64,000 bases of DNA, from contig OY759982.1 of the NCBI GenBank assembly GCA_963662895.1, forward strand, positions 496,001 to 560,000, given 5' to 3'. Positions 1-8,959 of the stretch are shown one piece after another. The stretch's first letter is position 1. Each line of letters begins with the position of its first letter. Below the pieces are notes generated by a model. The model searched no databases and was not told where the DNA came from. It worked only from the letters and a program-made list of their open reading frames with translations. Source of the DNA: GWE2-42-39 sp963662895. Lineage in GTDB: Bacteria; Bacteroidota; Bacteroidia; Bacteroidales; Prolixibacteraceae. The translations under genes and the position numbers were made by a program.

Positions 1-378
1 TAAAACATGAAGATCCTCAACACTATGGCAGGTCAACTCCGGATATGTAGGGACAGACTTCGGCTTTGGGCCACGCTCGGCAACAATCAGCTCATCGTCG
101 CCAATATAAATCGTTTTTCGTTTGCATATTTCAAGAAAATTAAGGGCTCGCATTACCGGCTCCGAATATTTCCCGTAATTTTCTTTGTAAAAACGGGTTG
201 TTATCAAACCACGCTCGATAGACAGCGTTTCCCGCGTTTCGACACTCAATTTACGTAAACACTGAATACGTTCGTTCATGCCCGGACCAATTTTATTTTT
301 TCTTTTTTTATAGAAATTTCCTTCGGCACCTGCCGGACGTTCAGGTATTGCTATTATTTGATTTTCAGTAAAAGACAT
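1..378 (-). CDS. Glycyl radical enzyme (HypD/PflD-type), N-terminal fragment
   Basis: The first 126 codons of a gene that leaves the window at its left edge. The start is the ATG at 378-376. The translation carries the conserved N-terminal features of pyruvate-formate-lyase-like glycyl radical enzymes: an ERxxxLR start, a SIERGL helix, then DDELIVAERG and PTYPELTCHSVEDL near residues 95-122. Members of this branch include trans-4-hydroxy-L-proline dehydratase (HypD) and the PflD group. They are oxygen-sensitive cytosolic radical enzymes activated by a partner radical-SAM protein. The active-site Cys/Glu and the C-terminal glycyl loop lie outside the window, so the substrate cannot be assigned. 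The gene follows the GH43 gene in the same direction after 261 bp, with a possible promoter of its own. HypD would fit the neighbouring hydroxyproline-glycoprotein theme, but that is inference; the family call is fairly secure. Confidence 0.78.
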   Translation of the reverse strand, partial: MSFTENQIIAIPERPAGAEGNFYKKRKNKIGPGMNERIQCLRKLSVETRETLSIERGLITTRFYKENYGKYSEPVMRALNFLEICKRKTIYIGDDELIVAERGPKPKSVPTYPELTCHSVEDLHVL

Positions 379-546
379 ATGCCAAAATTTAATTGAATAA
401 AACTTAAAGCTGAAGAATAGAAGTAACAAAAATAGGGGAAAGACAAGGGCTAAGCATACATCATCCGGCATTCGAACAAACACCGGTAGTTTTTCAATAA
501 ATTTGTACAATGTCTGCCTGTCATCATTATTGACATATTTTGCTTA

Positions 547-554
547 CAAAAATA
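547..554 (-). promoter_or_regulatory. Possible -7 box for the glycyl radical enzyme gene
   Basis: The minus strand reads TATTTTTG here, an exact match to the Bacteroidota -7 consensus TAnnTTTG, about 170 bp upstream of the start codon. No convincing -33 TTTG was found at the usual distance. The box could be chance in this AT-rich spacer. Confidence 0.3.
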
Positions 555-639
555 CGCAATTGTTCAGGAAAATATTTAATGTATTAACATTTTTTTATTC
601 AGGGACACATTAATTATTGAAGTTGCAGGAAAATCGCTT

Positions 640-2796
640 CTAAAATTTTATTGTCCCTTGAAATTTAGTAGAACCGAATAGTTTTGCTATATCTTTTTCG
701 TCCAGGGCATAATCATATAAGCGGAACGAGGCCATTAACCCGGTGTAGTATTCGCCAATATCTGAAGCTCCAATCCTGATTTTTGCATGTTTAATGGATG
801 AAGAAAGAAGCATGTTCTGTGCATTATCCGGGTTCCCGTCAACATAAACCTTTTCAATCACGCCATCGAAGGTTACTGTGATATGATGCCATTTATTTGC
901 TTCCGGAAGTTTTTTATAATGCATGTCGAAATGGCTGTCGAGATGGGCAACGGCACCATAGTTACTTCGGTTATAATAGGGCGCATTGTACGAATTTGCC
1001 AAATAAAATTCTGTACGGTCGCACCATGAAGCCAGGCACTCGTCCTTATCTCCGATTTCAGGATTTTTCACCCATGAGGCAACTGTAAAAGCGCCATTCC
1101 ATTCTAAGTTTTTTGGGACAGCGATACCCTCCAGAACGAATTCTCCTCTTTTAAAATCAACAACTTTACTTCCTGTTTCTTTGTTGGTAATAATTTCAAC
1201 ATCTCCTTTTTTGATTAGTTTTCCGCCCAAAGTACCCATGTTTGGCAGATTGTCCAGGCCTTCCTTTGTCGGATACTGATTCAAATCGAAACCAACCAGC
1301 AGGCTTTTTGTACTTGCAGTTCCCGGCTTATTTCCGGATGGTTTATTCGCCAGACACAAAGGCAGTCCGAAGCATGAACCATAAACCTTCATGTTCCAGA
1401 CGGCGGCAAAAGTCCCTGTTTTTTCTGTTCCCGATACCGTTAGTTTCAGGTAACGGGCCTTAACATTTCCGTCATCAATCACCGGGCTACCCGGAGTACG
1501 ATTGTCCGACCTGTCGGCAAATACTTTCCAGTTTTTGTTGTCAACAGCATATTCGATTTTATACTGATAGTAGTATTGTGCAAATTCAAATTGAGTACAA
1601 ACCCGTTCAACATTTTTTATTTTACCCAGGTCAATCGTTAAGCATTGCGGGAAAGTATTGTCAGCCGCCTTCCACATCGTTGCGTTATTGTCGTCAAAAG
1701 CCAGTTTCGGCAGGTATTGATAATTGTAATCCTGTGATTGCAGGTGGTAATGCGAAGATGCTGTTGCCTTTGCTTTGTATGCAATATCCTCCGGAGTATC
1801 TGTTTTAACAAAAGATTGTATGCCCTGATTCGTTGGCACAACGGCTTTTATGGTTGAATCGTTTTCAAAGATCAGTTTATCTATACAAACCTGGCGCGCC
1901 ATTCCGCCTGCTGTAAAAGGATAGTCATGCCTGTGATAAACGATGTAGTAATCGTCGCCATTTTGCAAAACGGAATGATGTCCCGGGCCATTTACCGTGC
2001 CATCGGCATTGGTTTGCAGGATCGGGTTGTTTTTGCCCGGTTTGAAAGGCCCGTAAGGATTGTCGGCATACGAATAAAGCACCTTGTAAGTTTCGTTGTG
2101 GCACGATTCTGCCGAATACATCAAAATATATTTATCCCCTTTTTTCATCATGTAAGCCGCCTCAAAAGGGTTGGGGGTTTGATTAACCGGGATATTTTTT
2201 GAGTTGCTCATTTCCCCCATATTTTTATGGTTCAGGATACCAACAGCATATCCGCCGTTGTAATGCACCCAAGTTCCCCAATAAGCATAAATAGTCTCAT
2301 CGTCGTCGCGGAAGAACTGGGCATCGAGCGAAGGGAAATTTCTTACCGGATAACCATTGGGAATTACGGGAGTATCATCTTCATGCAGTTTTTGCCACGG
2401 TCCGACCGGCGTATCCGAGACGTAGCCATAGATGTTGCATCCTGCCTGGCAATTCCCAAAATACAGGTAATATTTTCCGTTTTTGCCTTTTACAATGTCA
2501 GGAGCCCAAAAATTTTTTAAAGCAACTGAATTCAAGGAAGGGACTTCCATGATGTAATTGTACCAGTTTTTCAGGTCGTTACTGTACCAGACCGTTGGCG
2601 CGCCCGAAGCCAGCATTTCGTTATCAGTAGTTGCATAGATATAATAGGTATCGTCAAATTTTTTAATGGTAGGGTCGGCAAACCATCCCGGCAGAACGGG
2701 GTTGCTTATCCGAGTTTGTCCCTGCTCTTTTTTTATCTGTGCACACGAATTCATGGAAAAAATTCCTGCGAGAATTAAAATACCAATCCTTTTCAT
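640..2796 (-). CDS. GH43 glycosidase lipoprotein with discoidin and LamG domains
   Basis: A secreted glycoside hydrolase, probably an alpha-L-arabinofuranosidase or beta-xylosidase. The ATG at 2796 is preferred over an in-frame TTG 24 bp upstream because it begins a clean lipoprotein signal ending in FSMNSC, with lipidated Cys18. The five-bladed GH43 catalytic domain covers about residues 30-330: base Asp41 (WFADPT), WAPD at 97-100, pKa-modulating Asp158 (SLDAQ) and acid Glu212 (NPFEAAY), plus GPGHHS. An F5/8 type C (discoidin-like) carbohydrate-binding region follows (about 340-475), then a LamG/concanavalin-like domain (about 500-710). No acidic surface-export tag follows the Cys, so a periplasmic location is likely. 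It lies downstream of the GH127/GH146 gene with a strong hairpin in between. Confidence 0.93.
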   Translation of the reverse strand: MKRIGILILAGIFSMNSCAQIKKEQGQTRISNPVLPGWFADPTIKKFDDTYYIYATTDNEMLASGAPTVWYSNDLKNWYNYIMEVPSLNSVALKNFWAPDIVKGKNGKYYLYFGNCQAGCNIYGYVSDTPVGPWQKLHEDDTPVIPNGYPVRNFPSLDAQFFRDDDETIYAYWGTWVHYNGGYAVGILNHKNMGEMSNSKNIPVNQTPNPFEAAYMMKKGDKYILMYSAESCHNETYKVLYSYADNPYGPFKPGKNNPILQTNADGTVNGPGHHSVLQNGDDYYIVYHRHDYPFTAGGMARQVCIDKLIFENDSTIKAVVPTNQGIQSFVKTDTPEDIAYKAKATASSHYHLQSQDYNYQYLPKLAFDDNNATMWKAADNTFPQCLTIDLGKIKNVERVCTQFEFAQYYYQYKIEYAVDNKNWKVFADRSDNRTPGSPVIDDGNVKARYLKLTVSGTEKTGTFAAVWNMKVYGSCFGLPLCLANKPSGNKPGTASTKSLLVGFDLNQYPTKEGLDNLPNMGTLGGKLIKKGDVEIITNKETGSKVVDFKRGEFVLEGIAVPKNLEWNGAFTVASWVKNPEIGDKDECLASWCDRTEFYLANSYNAPYYNRSNYGAVAHLDSHFDMHYKKLPEANKWHHITVTFDGVIEKVYVDGNPDNAQNMLLSSSIKHAKIRIGASDIGEYYTGLMASFRLYDYALDEKDIAKLFGSTKFQGTIKF

Positions 2797-2837
2797 CTTT
2801 TTTGATTCAATCCAATACAACTAAAATCAAAAATTAG

Positions 2838-2867
2838 GCTTGTTTGGACTGAAAAGTCCAAACAAGC
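2838..2867 (-). terminator. Intrinsic terminator after the GH127/GH146 gene
   Basis: A perfect 13-bp stem (GCTTGTTTGGACT against its complement) with a 4-nt loop, followed on the minus strand by the U-rich tract CTAATTTTTG. It sits 32 bp after the stop codon of the upstream gene and before the GH43 start, so it may reduce transcription into GH43. Confidence 0.75.
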
Positions 2868-2899
2868 ACTGACTATTTTATCTAAAATATTATAGAAAG

Positions 2900-5263
2900 C
2901 TAACGTTTCATAGTCCGTACACTAAACAGGGGCCCTGCCCTGTGACCATCGTGGGGTACCAGTTTCATTTCAATTTTTCCGCCATTCACCGTTAAACTAT
3001 CGGGCAAGTCATAATATTTGTAGAAAAATTCTCCCGGTTTCGCATTTGAAAGATTTTCTGTGATTAGTTTCGTCCCATCAACATGAATATCAAAAGTTCT
3101 TGACCCCGGGAAACCGCCCCAATATTCAAAAGCCAGTTCCATGGGTTGGCCGGCATAAACTTCCATTTCAAAAGAAAACCAGCCTCCACGGTCCGCTTCA
3201 CGGTACCTTCGGTGCTTAAATTCGCCAACTCTTGCCTTTTCATTTTTAAAATTATGGTCGCGTTCGGGTTGCATTTCGCCTAACTGGAAAAAGTCGATGG
3301 TCATTTTTTCCATCTTTTTCAATTTTTCCTGCCGGGCTTTATATTCAGCCTGCTGTTTATCCCATTGCCCTTTGGTAAACAAATCGAAATATACCGAATA
3401 GCTCCGGTTGTAAAAAGAATAAAACGGTTTTAGTTCAACATCACGGGGACGGCCAACACCGTTCGTTACAAAAGTATTTGGTTGTCCTTTTACCGGGGTT
3501 ATCCACGAAGCAGGGTTACGGTTTTCTGTCATAAAAACAGGTACATATAAAGGGTCGGATGCTTTGGGGTCTTGTTCCGGGCCTAAATCGCCGGCAAGCA
3601 CTAAGGGACCATACATTACCGCTACACGGTTCTTATTATCAGGCATCGTTTCCAGGCGTAAAGAGAAAGGAAATTTTACCTCAAGCTTATCTCCATTCTC
3701 CCAGTCCCTGTCGATGGTAACAAAACTTCCGGGGTGTTCTTTTACTTTAACCGTTTTATTATTGACCGCTACCTGTATTCCCTTTTCAGCCCAGTAAGGA
3801 TAACGTATTTTTACACTTAGTTGTACCGGTTTTTCGCAGGAAAATTCAAGGTATGTCCCCTGTTCTTCAGGATATTTTGTTTTCTGTGTAACTTTCAGAC
3901 CTTTTTCTTTCCAGTTCAATTCCGAAGCAATAAACTGGCTTACATACAATTCGGAATTATTGTGATAATAAATATTCGCACCGTATTTCGAATGGTTTTC
4001 CATCCCTGTACCTATGCAGCAGGTAAACCATTCAGGATACTGAAACTCTTTGTGTCCGCCCATCTCGAGCGAAAGGTTGTAAGTTACACGGCCATTTTGT
4101 GGGTTTTGTGACGATAAAATGTGGTTAAACAAAGCACGCTCATAAAAATCAGCTACTTCGGGGCGGGCGTCCCACAAAAACAAATGCCTTGACAATTTCA
4201 GCATGTTATACACATTGCAGGTTTCGGTAGTCCCGTCACTAAGGCGGTTGCTGAGCGTATCCGGAGGACCAAAATACTCATGGTCGCCATTTCCCCCGGT
4301 TACGTATGAATGATGGTGTACAACCCTGTTCCAGAAAAATTTTGACGCTTCAAAGTCGTTTTTATCACCGGTAAGTTCATAGCGCCTTGCCGTACCTACC
4401 AACTTTGGAATTTGGGTATTGGCATGTTTCCCCGGCAAAATATCTTTATGGTGTGCCAGCGAATCTAAAATAGCTTTGTGGTGAAATATGTACGACATTT
4501 TCAGGTACTTCTTATCCCCGGTTTGAGCATATAGCTCGGCCAACGCCTCGTTCATCCCGCCGTGCTCGCAATTTAACATTTTTTGTACCTGTTCTTCGTT
4601 CAGATCTTTTACAATAGTGTAAAGCCAATCTGCAAACTTTTTTTCTACTTCAAGTGCTTTTTTATTGCCACACAGTTTATAAGCATGATACAAACCGTCC
4701 ATTACTTTGTGTTCTGTATAAAAAGGTGCCCAAATGCCATTCAGGTCGAAACCCTGTGACCGGATGTCGCCTTTGGCAACTTGTTCTTCCAATATTTTTT
4801 TACCATTTGGAAAGGCTCCAATGTACCCGTCGCCATCTGCGTCCTGGCATTCGGTCAACTCATCTACAATATAGTTAACCCGGTCGAGGAATTTTTTGTT
4901 GCCGGTTGTTGCATACATTAAAGAGATAGCCGAAAGATAGTGCCCCAGGCTATGCCCGGCAATGGTATTGGCTTCCCAGCCTTCGTAATGTTGGGCTTTG
5001 GGCTTTAAACCCGCTTCAATTCTGAATTTTGCCAGGAAACGATCGGGCTCATAATTTAACAACGATTGAACATTTAATTCGGTGGCATGTTTAAAAGGCC
5101 CGTCCAGCAGTTTTACATCTTTTATTTCGAAAGGTAAAACTTTGAAATCGACATTTTCAGGGCCGTTTGTTTTAATTCTTTCTTTCTTTTTTTCAGTACA
5201 TGAAAAAGCTAAACAGGTAATCATTAAATATATCCAGATTGGCCTGACAAGTTTTTTATTCAT
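2900..5263 (-). CDS. Beta-L-arabinofuranosidase lipoprotein, GH127/GH146 family
   Basis: Retaining beta-L-arabinofuranosidase homologue (787 aa, the DUF1680 superfamily). A lipoprotein signal ends at LAFSC, Cys22. The (alpha/alpha)6 catalytic region covers about residues 40-440. It includes GHSLGHYLSA, GGMNEALAELY and the Zn/thiolate site TTETC with Glu347 and Cys349, then TCCIGTG with Cys415 and Cys416. In characterised GH127/146 enzymes one of this Cys pair is the nucleophile and the rest bind zinc with the Glu. A beta-sandwich follows, then a C-terminal beta domain (about 660-787) of the type usually found in longer GH146 members. The length and the GWEANTIAGHSLGHY block favour GH146 over classical GH127. 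Two ACAAATGTK half-sites lie 60-90 bp upstream of the start and link it to the hybrid regulator. Probably acts in the periplasm on arabinose side chains. Confidence 0.92.
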   Translation of the reverse strand: MNKKLVRPIWIYLMITCLAFSCTEKKKERIKTNGPENVDFKVLPFEIKDVKLLDGPFKHATELNVQSLLNYEPDRFLAKFRIEAGLKPKAQHYEGWEANTIAGHSLGHYLSAISLMYATTGNKKFLDRVNYIVDELTECQDADGDGYIGAFPNGKKILEEQVAKGDIRSQGFDLNGIWAPFYTEHKVMDGLYHAYKLCGNKKALEVEKKFADWLYTIVKDLNEEQVQKMLNCEHGGMNEALAELYAQTGDKKYLKMSYIFHHKAILDSLAHHKDILPGKHANTQIPKLVGTARRYELTGDKNDFEASKFFWNRVVHHHSYVTGGNGDHEYFGPPDTLSNRLSDGTTETCNVYNMLKLSRHLFLWDARPEVADFYERALFNHILSSQNPQNGRVTYNLSLEMGGHKEFQYPEWFTCCIGTGMENHSKYGANIYYHNNSELYVSQFIASELNWKEKGLKVTQKTKYPEEQGTYLEFSCEKPVQLSVKIRYPYWAEKGIQVAVNNKTVKVKEHPGSFVTIDRDWENGDKLEVKFPFSLRLETMPDNKNRVAVMYGPLVLAGDLGPEQDPKASDPLYVPVFMTENRNPASWITPVKGQPNTFVTNGVGRPRDVELKPFYSFYNRSYSVYFDLFTKGQWDKQQAEYKARQEKLKKMEKMTIDFFQLGEMQPERDHNFKNEKARVGEFKHRRYREADRGGWFSFEMEVYAGQPMELAFEYWGGFPGSRTFDIHVDGTKLITENLSNAKPGEFFYKYYDLPDSLTVNGGKIEMKLVPHDGHRAGPLFSVRTMKR

Positions 5264-5661
5264 TGTTCTAAGAATTAGTTAATTTAGAATAAATATCAGG
5301 TATAATACACCTCCTCTACACAACAAATGTGTTCAATACTTGTACAAATGTTGGCAATAACTGAAATCAATAAATATTAGTAGCATCAAATATGAGTTGT
5401 TAGAAGCCCGAAGCCTGGAGTTTGAAGCTCTTTGTCCTTAATAGTAAATAAGGAGAGAGTGTTGCGTTGTTAACTGCCTGCTGCGACTGTTTATTGCTCA
5501 TTGCCTTGACCACTTAACAAAAGTCTGACTCATATTAAACTAGCTATAGCCTTTAACCTTGGTTTTAAGAAGCAGTACATCGCTTAATTTTTGTTCCTCG
5601 ATTATTGACCGTTTACCCCTTGTTTTTTTTTGAACGAATGGTTCCATGGTAAGTCCAAACT
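5264..5661. other. Intergenic region carrying a candidate operator
   Basis: A 398-bp noncoding spacer between the metallopeptidase stop and the GH127/GH146 start. It contains the ACAAATGTK pair at 5322-5352, a weak -7-like TATACCTG on the minus strand at 5304-5297, and a short low-complexity stretch at about 5400-5435 built from gaagcccgaagcctggag-like words. No ORF of credible coding character was seen. Confidence 0.6.
5322..5352 (-). promoter_or_regulatory. Candidate hybrid-regulator operator, site 1
   Basis: Two copies of ACAAATGTK begin at 5323 and 5344, exactly 21 bp apart (two helical turns), in front of the GH127/GH146 gene. The same arrangement with the same spacing and orientation occurs upstream of susC at 20572-20602, while the 12 bp between the half-sites differ. 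Paired direct half-sites two turns apart are what an AraC-type dimer such as the nearby hybrid sensor would bind. Assignment to that regulator is inference. Confidence 0.62.
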
Positions 5662-6483
5662 CTATTCCGTATATAAATTTGTTGCGCAATGGCAGGACGG
5701 GCTTTCTTCAAAATCTGAAAAATAGCGGCTGATAATTTCGTATAAATCGGGATCGTATTTTTTCAGATCTTCGCGGGTGTTTACCCAGTTGTGTTTGCCA
5801 TCTGGTTTTTCAACCTCGCCGTTTACGTTAAACCAGTCCTGTACCCCTTCTGCCCAGTATTCATAAAAATTGGTGGCGGCATAAGTATTTTTGTACTTTC
5901 CTGCAGCAAGGGCTTTATCAAATGTTTTTTGCAGCAACCCGTTAAACATAGGGTCTGTCGGCGCGATACCAATTAAATGGATGGCATGGGCAAATTCGTG
6001 TATGGTAATGTCTTCTGCATGGTATTTATCAATTTGGTAGCAAAGCAGGTTTTCTTCGGCACAGGTTGTAAGCGGTAGTTCCATGTCGCCACCAAGGCCA
6101 CGGGCACGGATATCCCAGTTTAGGGTAGTATCGCTCGCCAAATCAGAATGTTCCGGAATGTCGGTAGTTCCTTCGTAACGTGCCATAATCCCCAAACGGG
6201 CATTCATTTTTACCATCTGTACGAGAACTTCTTTGGGCAGGTCTTTGGTCATAAAGTCAATAATTTCGCATGCTTTTACAAATGCCGAATCAGGGACACG
6301 ATGGGAACTCATAATATGGATGCCGTTTACATTGGCATATTTCTTATAAAACGGATCAAGGTTCAACGATTTTGGGGGTGTTGTTATTACATACTCTTTT
6401 TTTTCGCTGTTTTGTGCGGAAATAATTGTTACAGAGAAAATAATCAAAGTTATTGTCAAAAAGATTGTTGCTGTTTTTTTCAT
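5662..6483 (-). CDS. Secreted zinc metallopeptidase-like protein (HEFAH)
   Basis: A 273-aa exported protein with a Sec signal peptide cleaved near VTIISAQ. It carries a zincin motif HEFAH at residues 162-166 (His162, catalytic Glu163, His166), and Glu208 and Glu212 in YEYWAEG are candidate third zinc ligands, as in gluzincin and anthrax-lethal-factor-like peptidases. The preceding region has conserved-looking Cys residues (TTCAEENLLCY). I do not recognise a characterised family by name. Its position between a DPP IV-type peptidase and a beta-L-arabinofuranosidase suggests a role in opening a glycoprotein substrate. It is 153 bp downstream of the S9 peptidase, in the same direction. Catalytic activity is inferred from the motif only. 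Confidence 0.75.
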   Translation of the reverse strand: MKKTATIFLTITLIIFSVTIISAQNSEKKEYVITTPPKSLNLDPFYKKYANVNGIHIMSSHRVPDSAFVKACEIIDFMTKDLPKEVLVQMVKMNARLGIMARYEGTTDIPEHSDLASDTTLNWDIRARGLGGDMELPLTTCAEENLLCYQIDKYHAEDITIHEFAHAIHLIGIAPTDPMFNGLLQKTFDKALAAGKYKNTYAATNFYEYWAEGVQDWFNVNGEVEKPDGKHNWVNTREDLKKYDPDLYEIISRYFSDFEESPSCHCATNLYTE

Positions 6484-6520
6484 TTTATTATTTTTTTAAT
6501 TTCATTAACTCCGTGGCTGG

Positions 6521-6548
6521 GGGGTACCGCCGGTTGGCGGATTACCCC
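6521..6548. repeat. GC-rich hairpin between the two peptidase genes
   Basis: GGGGTA-CCGCC pairs with GGCGG-ATTACCCC around a GGTT loop, in an otherwise AT-rich spacer. No U-tract follows it directly on either strand, so it may be a processing or REP-like hairpin rather than a terminator. Confidence 0.4.
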
Positions 6549-6636
6549 TGCCTGTCCCGATATGGTGGGGTGGGAGGTTACCATAATCTGCTCCTTAGGG
6601 ATCCTGCCATCTCCTCATTTTGCTCAATATTTGGGG

Positions 6637-8883
6637 TTAATTGGCAGAAGTTGCGTTCCAGTCAGGTGTTTCCTCATGTAATAAATTGCGGACAAAGAAA
6701 TCGCGGCGTTTTTGTTCACCAAAAGTACCTCCCAAAGTGTGGTTTGTTCCGGGAAGGACGACCAACTCAAAATTTTTTTTGGCTTTTATTAGCGCATCGA
6801 CCACTTGCATGGTAGAGGCCGGATCCACATTGTCGTCCATCTCGCCCACAATAAGCATTAATTTCCCATGAAGTTTGTGAGCGTTTACCACATTCGAACA
6901 TTCTTCGTATTGCGGGCCGATGGGATATCCCATCCATTGTTCATTCCACCACATTTTGTCCATACGGTTATCGTGGCACCCGCACGAAGCAACCCCTGCT
7001 TTATAAAAATTGGGATAGAAAAGCAAGCCTGCCAAAGCATTTTGTCCGCCTGCCGAACCTCCCAAAATTCCAACGCGATTGATGTCGAGGTACTTGTATT
7101 TTTTAGCAGCAGCTTTTATCCATAAAATGCGGTCAGGAAAACCTGCATCTTTCAGATTTTTCCAGCAAACATCGTGAAATGTTTTTGAGCGATAAGAAGT
7201 TCCCATCCCGTCCATTTGCACAATAACGAAACCCAACTCGGCCAGACCTGAGTAAGAATAGCTGACAGGGCTGAAACTTTTTTCTGCAAAAGCCCCCTGC
7301 GGTCCGGCATAAATGTATTCGATAACCGGGTACGTCTTGTTTTTATCGAAATTTGTCGGGCGGTAAATATTTCCCCAAATATCGGTTTTGCCGTCACGGG
7401 CTTTCGCCACAAATGGTTCGGGCGCAATCCAACCTTTAGCAAGCAAGTCGGAAATATCTGTTTTTTCCAGTTCAAACACCACTTTCCCGTCCGAAGAACG
7501 ACGAACTACAGTTACCGGAGGTGTATCAACTGTTGAATAGGTATCGGCAAAATAACAAAGTTTTTTTGAGAAAGAAACGTCATGGTTCATTTTTTCAGGC
7601 GTTAAATCAGTTAAACCACTTCCATCGAAATTCACTTTGTAACAGTGTAAGAAGTAAGGGTCTTCACCCTTGTTCTTCCCGGAACCATAGAAATAAATCA
7701 CGCGATTTTTCTCATCTGCATGTAAAACTTTACGAACGACCCAGGCTCCTTTCGTAATTTGATTTTTCAGTTCTCCTGTTTTTGCATCGAACAAATAAAG
7801 ATGATTCCATCCGTCTCGCTCCGAGGCCCAGATGATTTCGCCACTGTCTTCCAAATCATAACGGTATTTTTTTCCACTGTAATCAATAAAAGTTTTACTT
7901 TGTTCATCAATAATTACACTAACTTTTCCGGTTTGTGCATCTACAGCAACTACCTGATAAACCTGATGTCCACGCTGGTTAAACTCAAAAGTAAACGCCG
8001 TCCCCTTTTTGTTCCACTTCGGGTTGGTAAGTTCATACTGGTTTTCAAAAGCACCGGAATTGACAGGGATCTGCTTTTTGCTTTCTACATCAAATAATGC
8101 AGGATGTTTTATCGGCAATGCATCCCCGGGTTTCAGGTAATGGCGTTTTTGAAGGATTGGCTGAAGTTGTTCCTTTGGCGACGACTCCACAAAGTAAATA
8201 TAACGTTCTTCGTTTTTGCGTATTTTGTTTACTACCAGTTTTTTAGAATCAGGCGACCAAAACAGGTATGACGAATAATAATCGCCGGGGGAACCATCGT
8301 AGCTTAGCTGAAACTCTTTTTGGTTTTCATTGTTTTTGATATAAACATTGTAATTTTTAATGAACGCAGTCCATTTACCATCAGAAGAAATTACCGGTTT
8401 GTTACCCAATTCATCAAATGAGTCTCCCCAATATTCCTCATGAGGTTTGTGGGATTCAACCAATGAATCTTTAGTGAGTACATAGTCATTTAAATCATAG
8501 GAAAAAGCAGTCTTATTGCACACAAAATGAACAGAATGCTTTTCCTGATTGAATTTTAAATCATGCAGGGAAAGTGACTTTGCCGTAACTTTATCATCCA
8601 GCTTTTTATTTAATGCTTCGACCAGTTTATCTGTATCGAAAAGAGGCTTTACTGTTCCTTTTTCTGCATTAACAAATTTATATTCCATCTTATCACGGGT
8701 TTTTATCCCGTACCACAAAGTAGCTGTTGAATCGATCCAGTTTACTCGGCGTATCTGATTATAAACCAAATCGGCAAGTTTCATTACAGAATCAGCTTTT
8801 GCATAATCGTCTTTTGTAAGCTGTGCTGTAGCAGAAAGAGACAGCAGCAAACTTCCGATAAAAAAATACTTAAATAATTTCAT
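6637..8883 (-). CDS. S9 family peptidase, dipeptidyl-peptidase IV type
   Basis: Exported prolyl-type dipeptidyl peptidase (748 aa, the usual DPP IV length). A signal peptide ends near LSATAQ. An eight-bladed beta-propeller (DPPIV_N) covers about residues 100-490 and includes the family-typical WASERDGWNHLY. The C-terminal alpha/beta hydrolase domain (about 500-735) has the triad Ser610 (GGSAGG), Asp683 (GEMDDNV) and His715 (GTNHT). The family removes Xaa-Pro dipeptides from peptide N-termini, mostly in the periplasm. In this locus it lies between a GH127 enzyme and a metallopeptidase, so proline- or hydroxyproline-rich peptides released by deglycosylation are plausible substrates (inference). 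It starts 76 bp after the GH127 stop and is probably co-transcribed. Confidence 0.93.
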   Translation of the reverse strand: MKLFKYFFIGSLLLSLSATAQLTKDDYAKADSVMKLADLVYNQIRRVNWIDSTATLWYGIKTRDKMEYKFVNAEKGTVKPLFDTDKLVEALNKKLDDKVTAKSLSLHDLKFNQEKHSVHFVCNKTAFSYDLNDYVLTKDSLVESHKPHEEYWGDSFDELGNKPVISSDGKWTAFIKNYNVYIKNNENQKEFQLSYDGSPGDYYSSYLFWSPDSKKLVVNKIRKNEERYIYFVESSPKEQLQPILQKRHYLKPGDALPIKHPALFDVESKKQIPVNSGAFENQYELTNPKWNKKGTAFTFEFNQRGHQVYQVVAVDAQTGKVSVIIDEQSKTFIDYSGKKYRYDLEDSGEIIWASERDGWNHLYLFDAKTGELKNQITKGAWVVRKVLHADEKNRVIYFYGSGKNKGEDPYFLHCYKVNFDGSGLTDLTPEKMNHDVSFSKKLCYFADTYSTVDTPPVTVVRRSSDGKVVFELEKTDISDLLAKGWIAPEPFVAKARDGKTDIWGNIYRPTNFDKNKTYPVIEYIYAGPQGAFAEKSFSPVSYSYSGLAELGFVIVQMDGMGTSYRSKTFHDVCWKNLKDAGFPDRILWIKAAAKKYKYLDINRVGILGGSAGGQNALAGLLFYPNFYKAGVASCGCHDNRMDKMWWNEQWMGYPIGPQYEECSNVVNAHKLHGKLMLIVGEMDDNVDPASTMQVVDALIKAKKNFELVVLPGTNHTLGGTFGEQKRRDFFVRNLLHEETPDWNATSAN

Positions 8884-8959
8884 AATTTATTTCAACTTAA
8901 ACATATTATCGATAGTTTTTAGTTTTCAGTCGCAGTTAACAGATCTTTGAACTTTGAAC

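Noticed and set aside
1..378. Firm naming as hypD
   Set aside because: Only the N-terminal 126 codons are present, and several glycyl radical subfamilies share these motifs.
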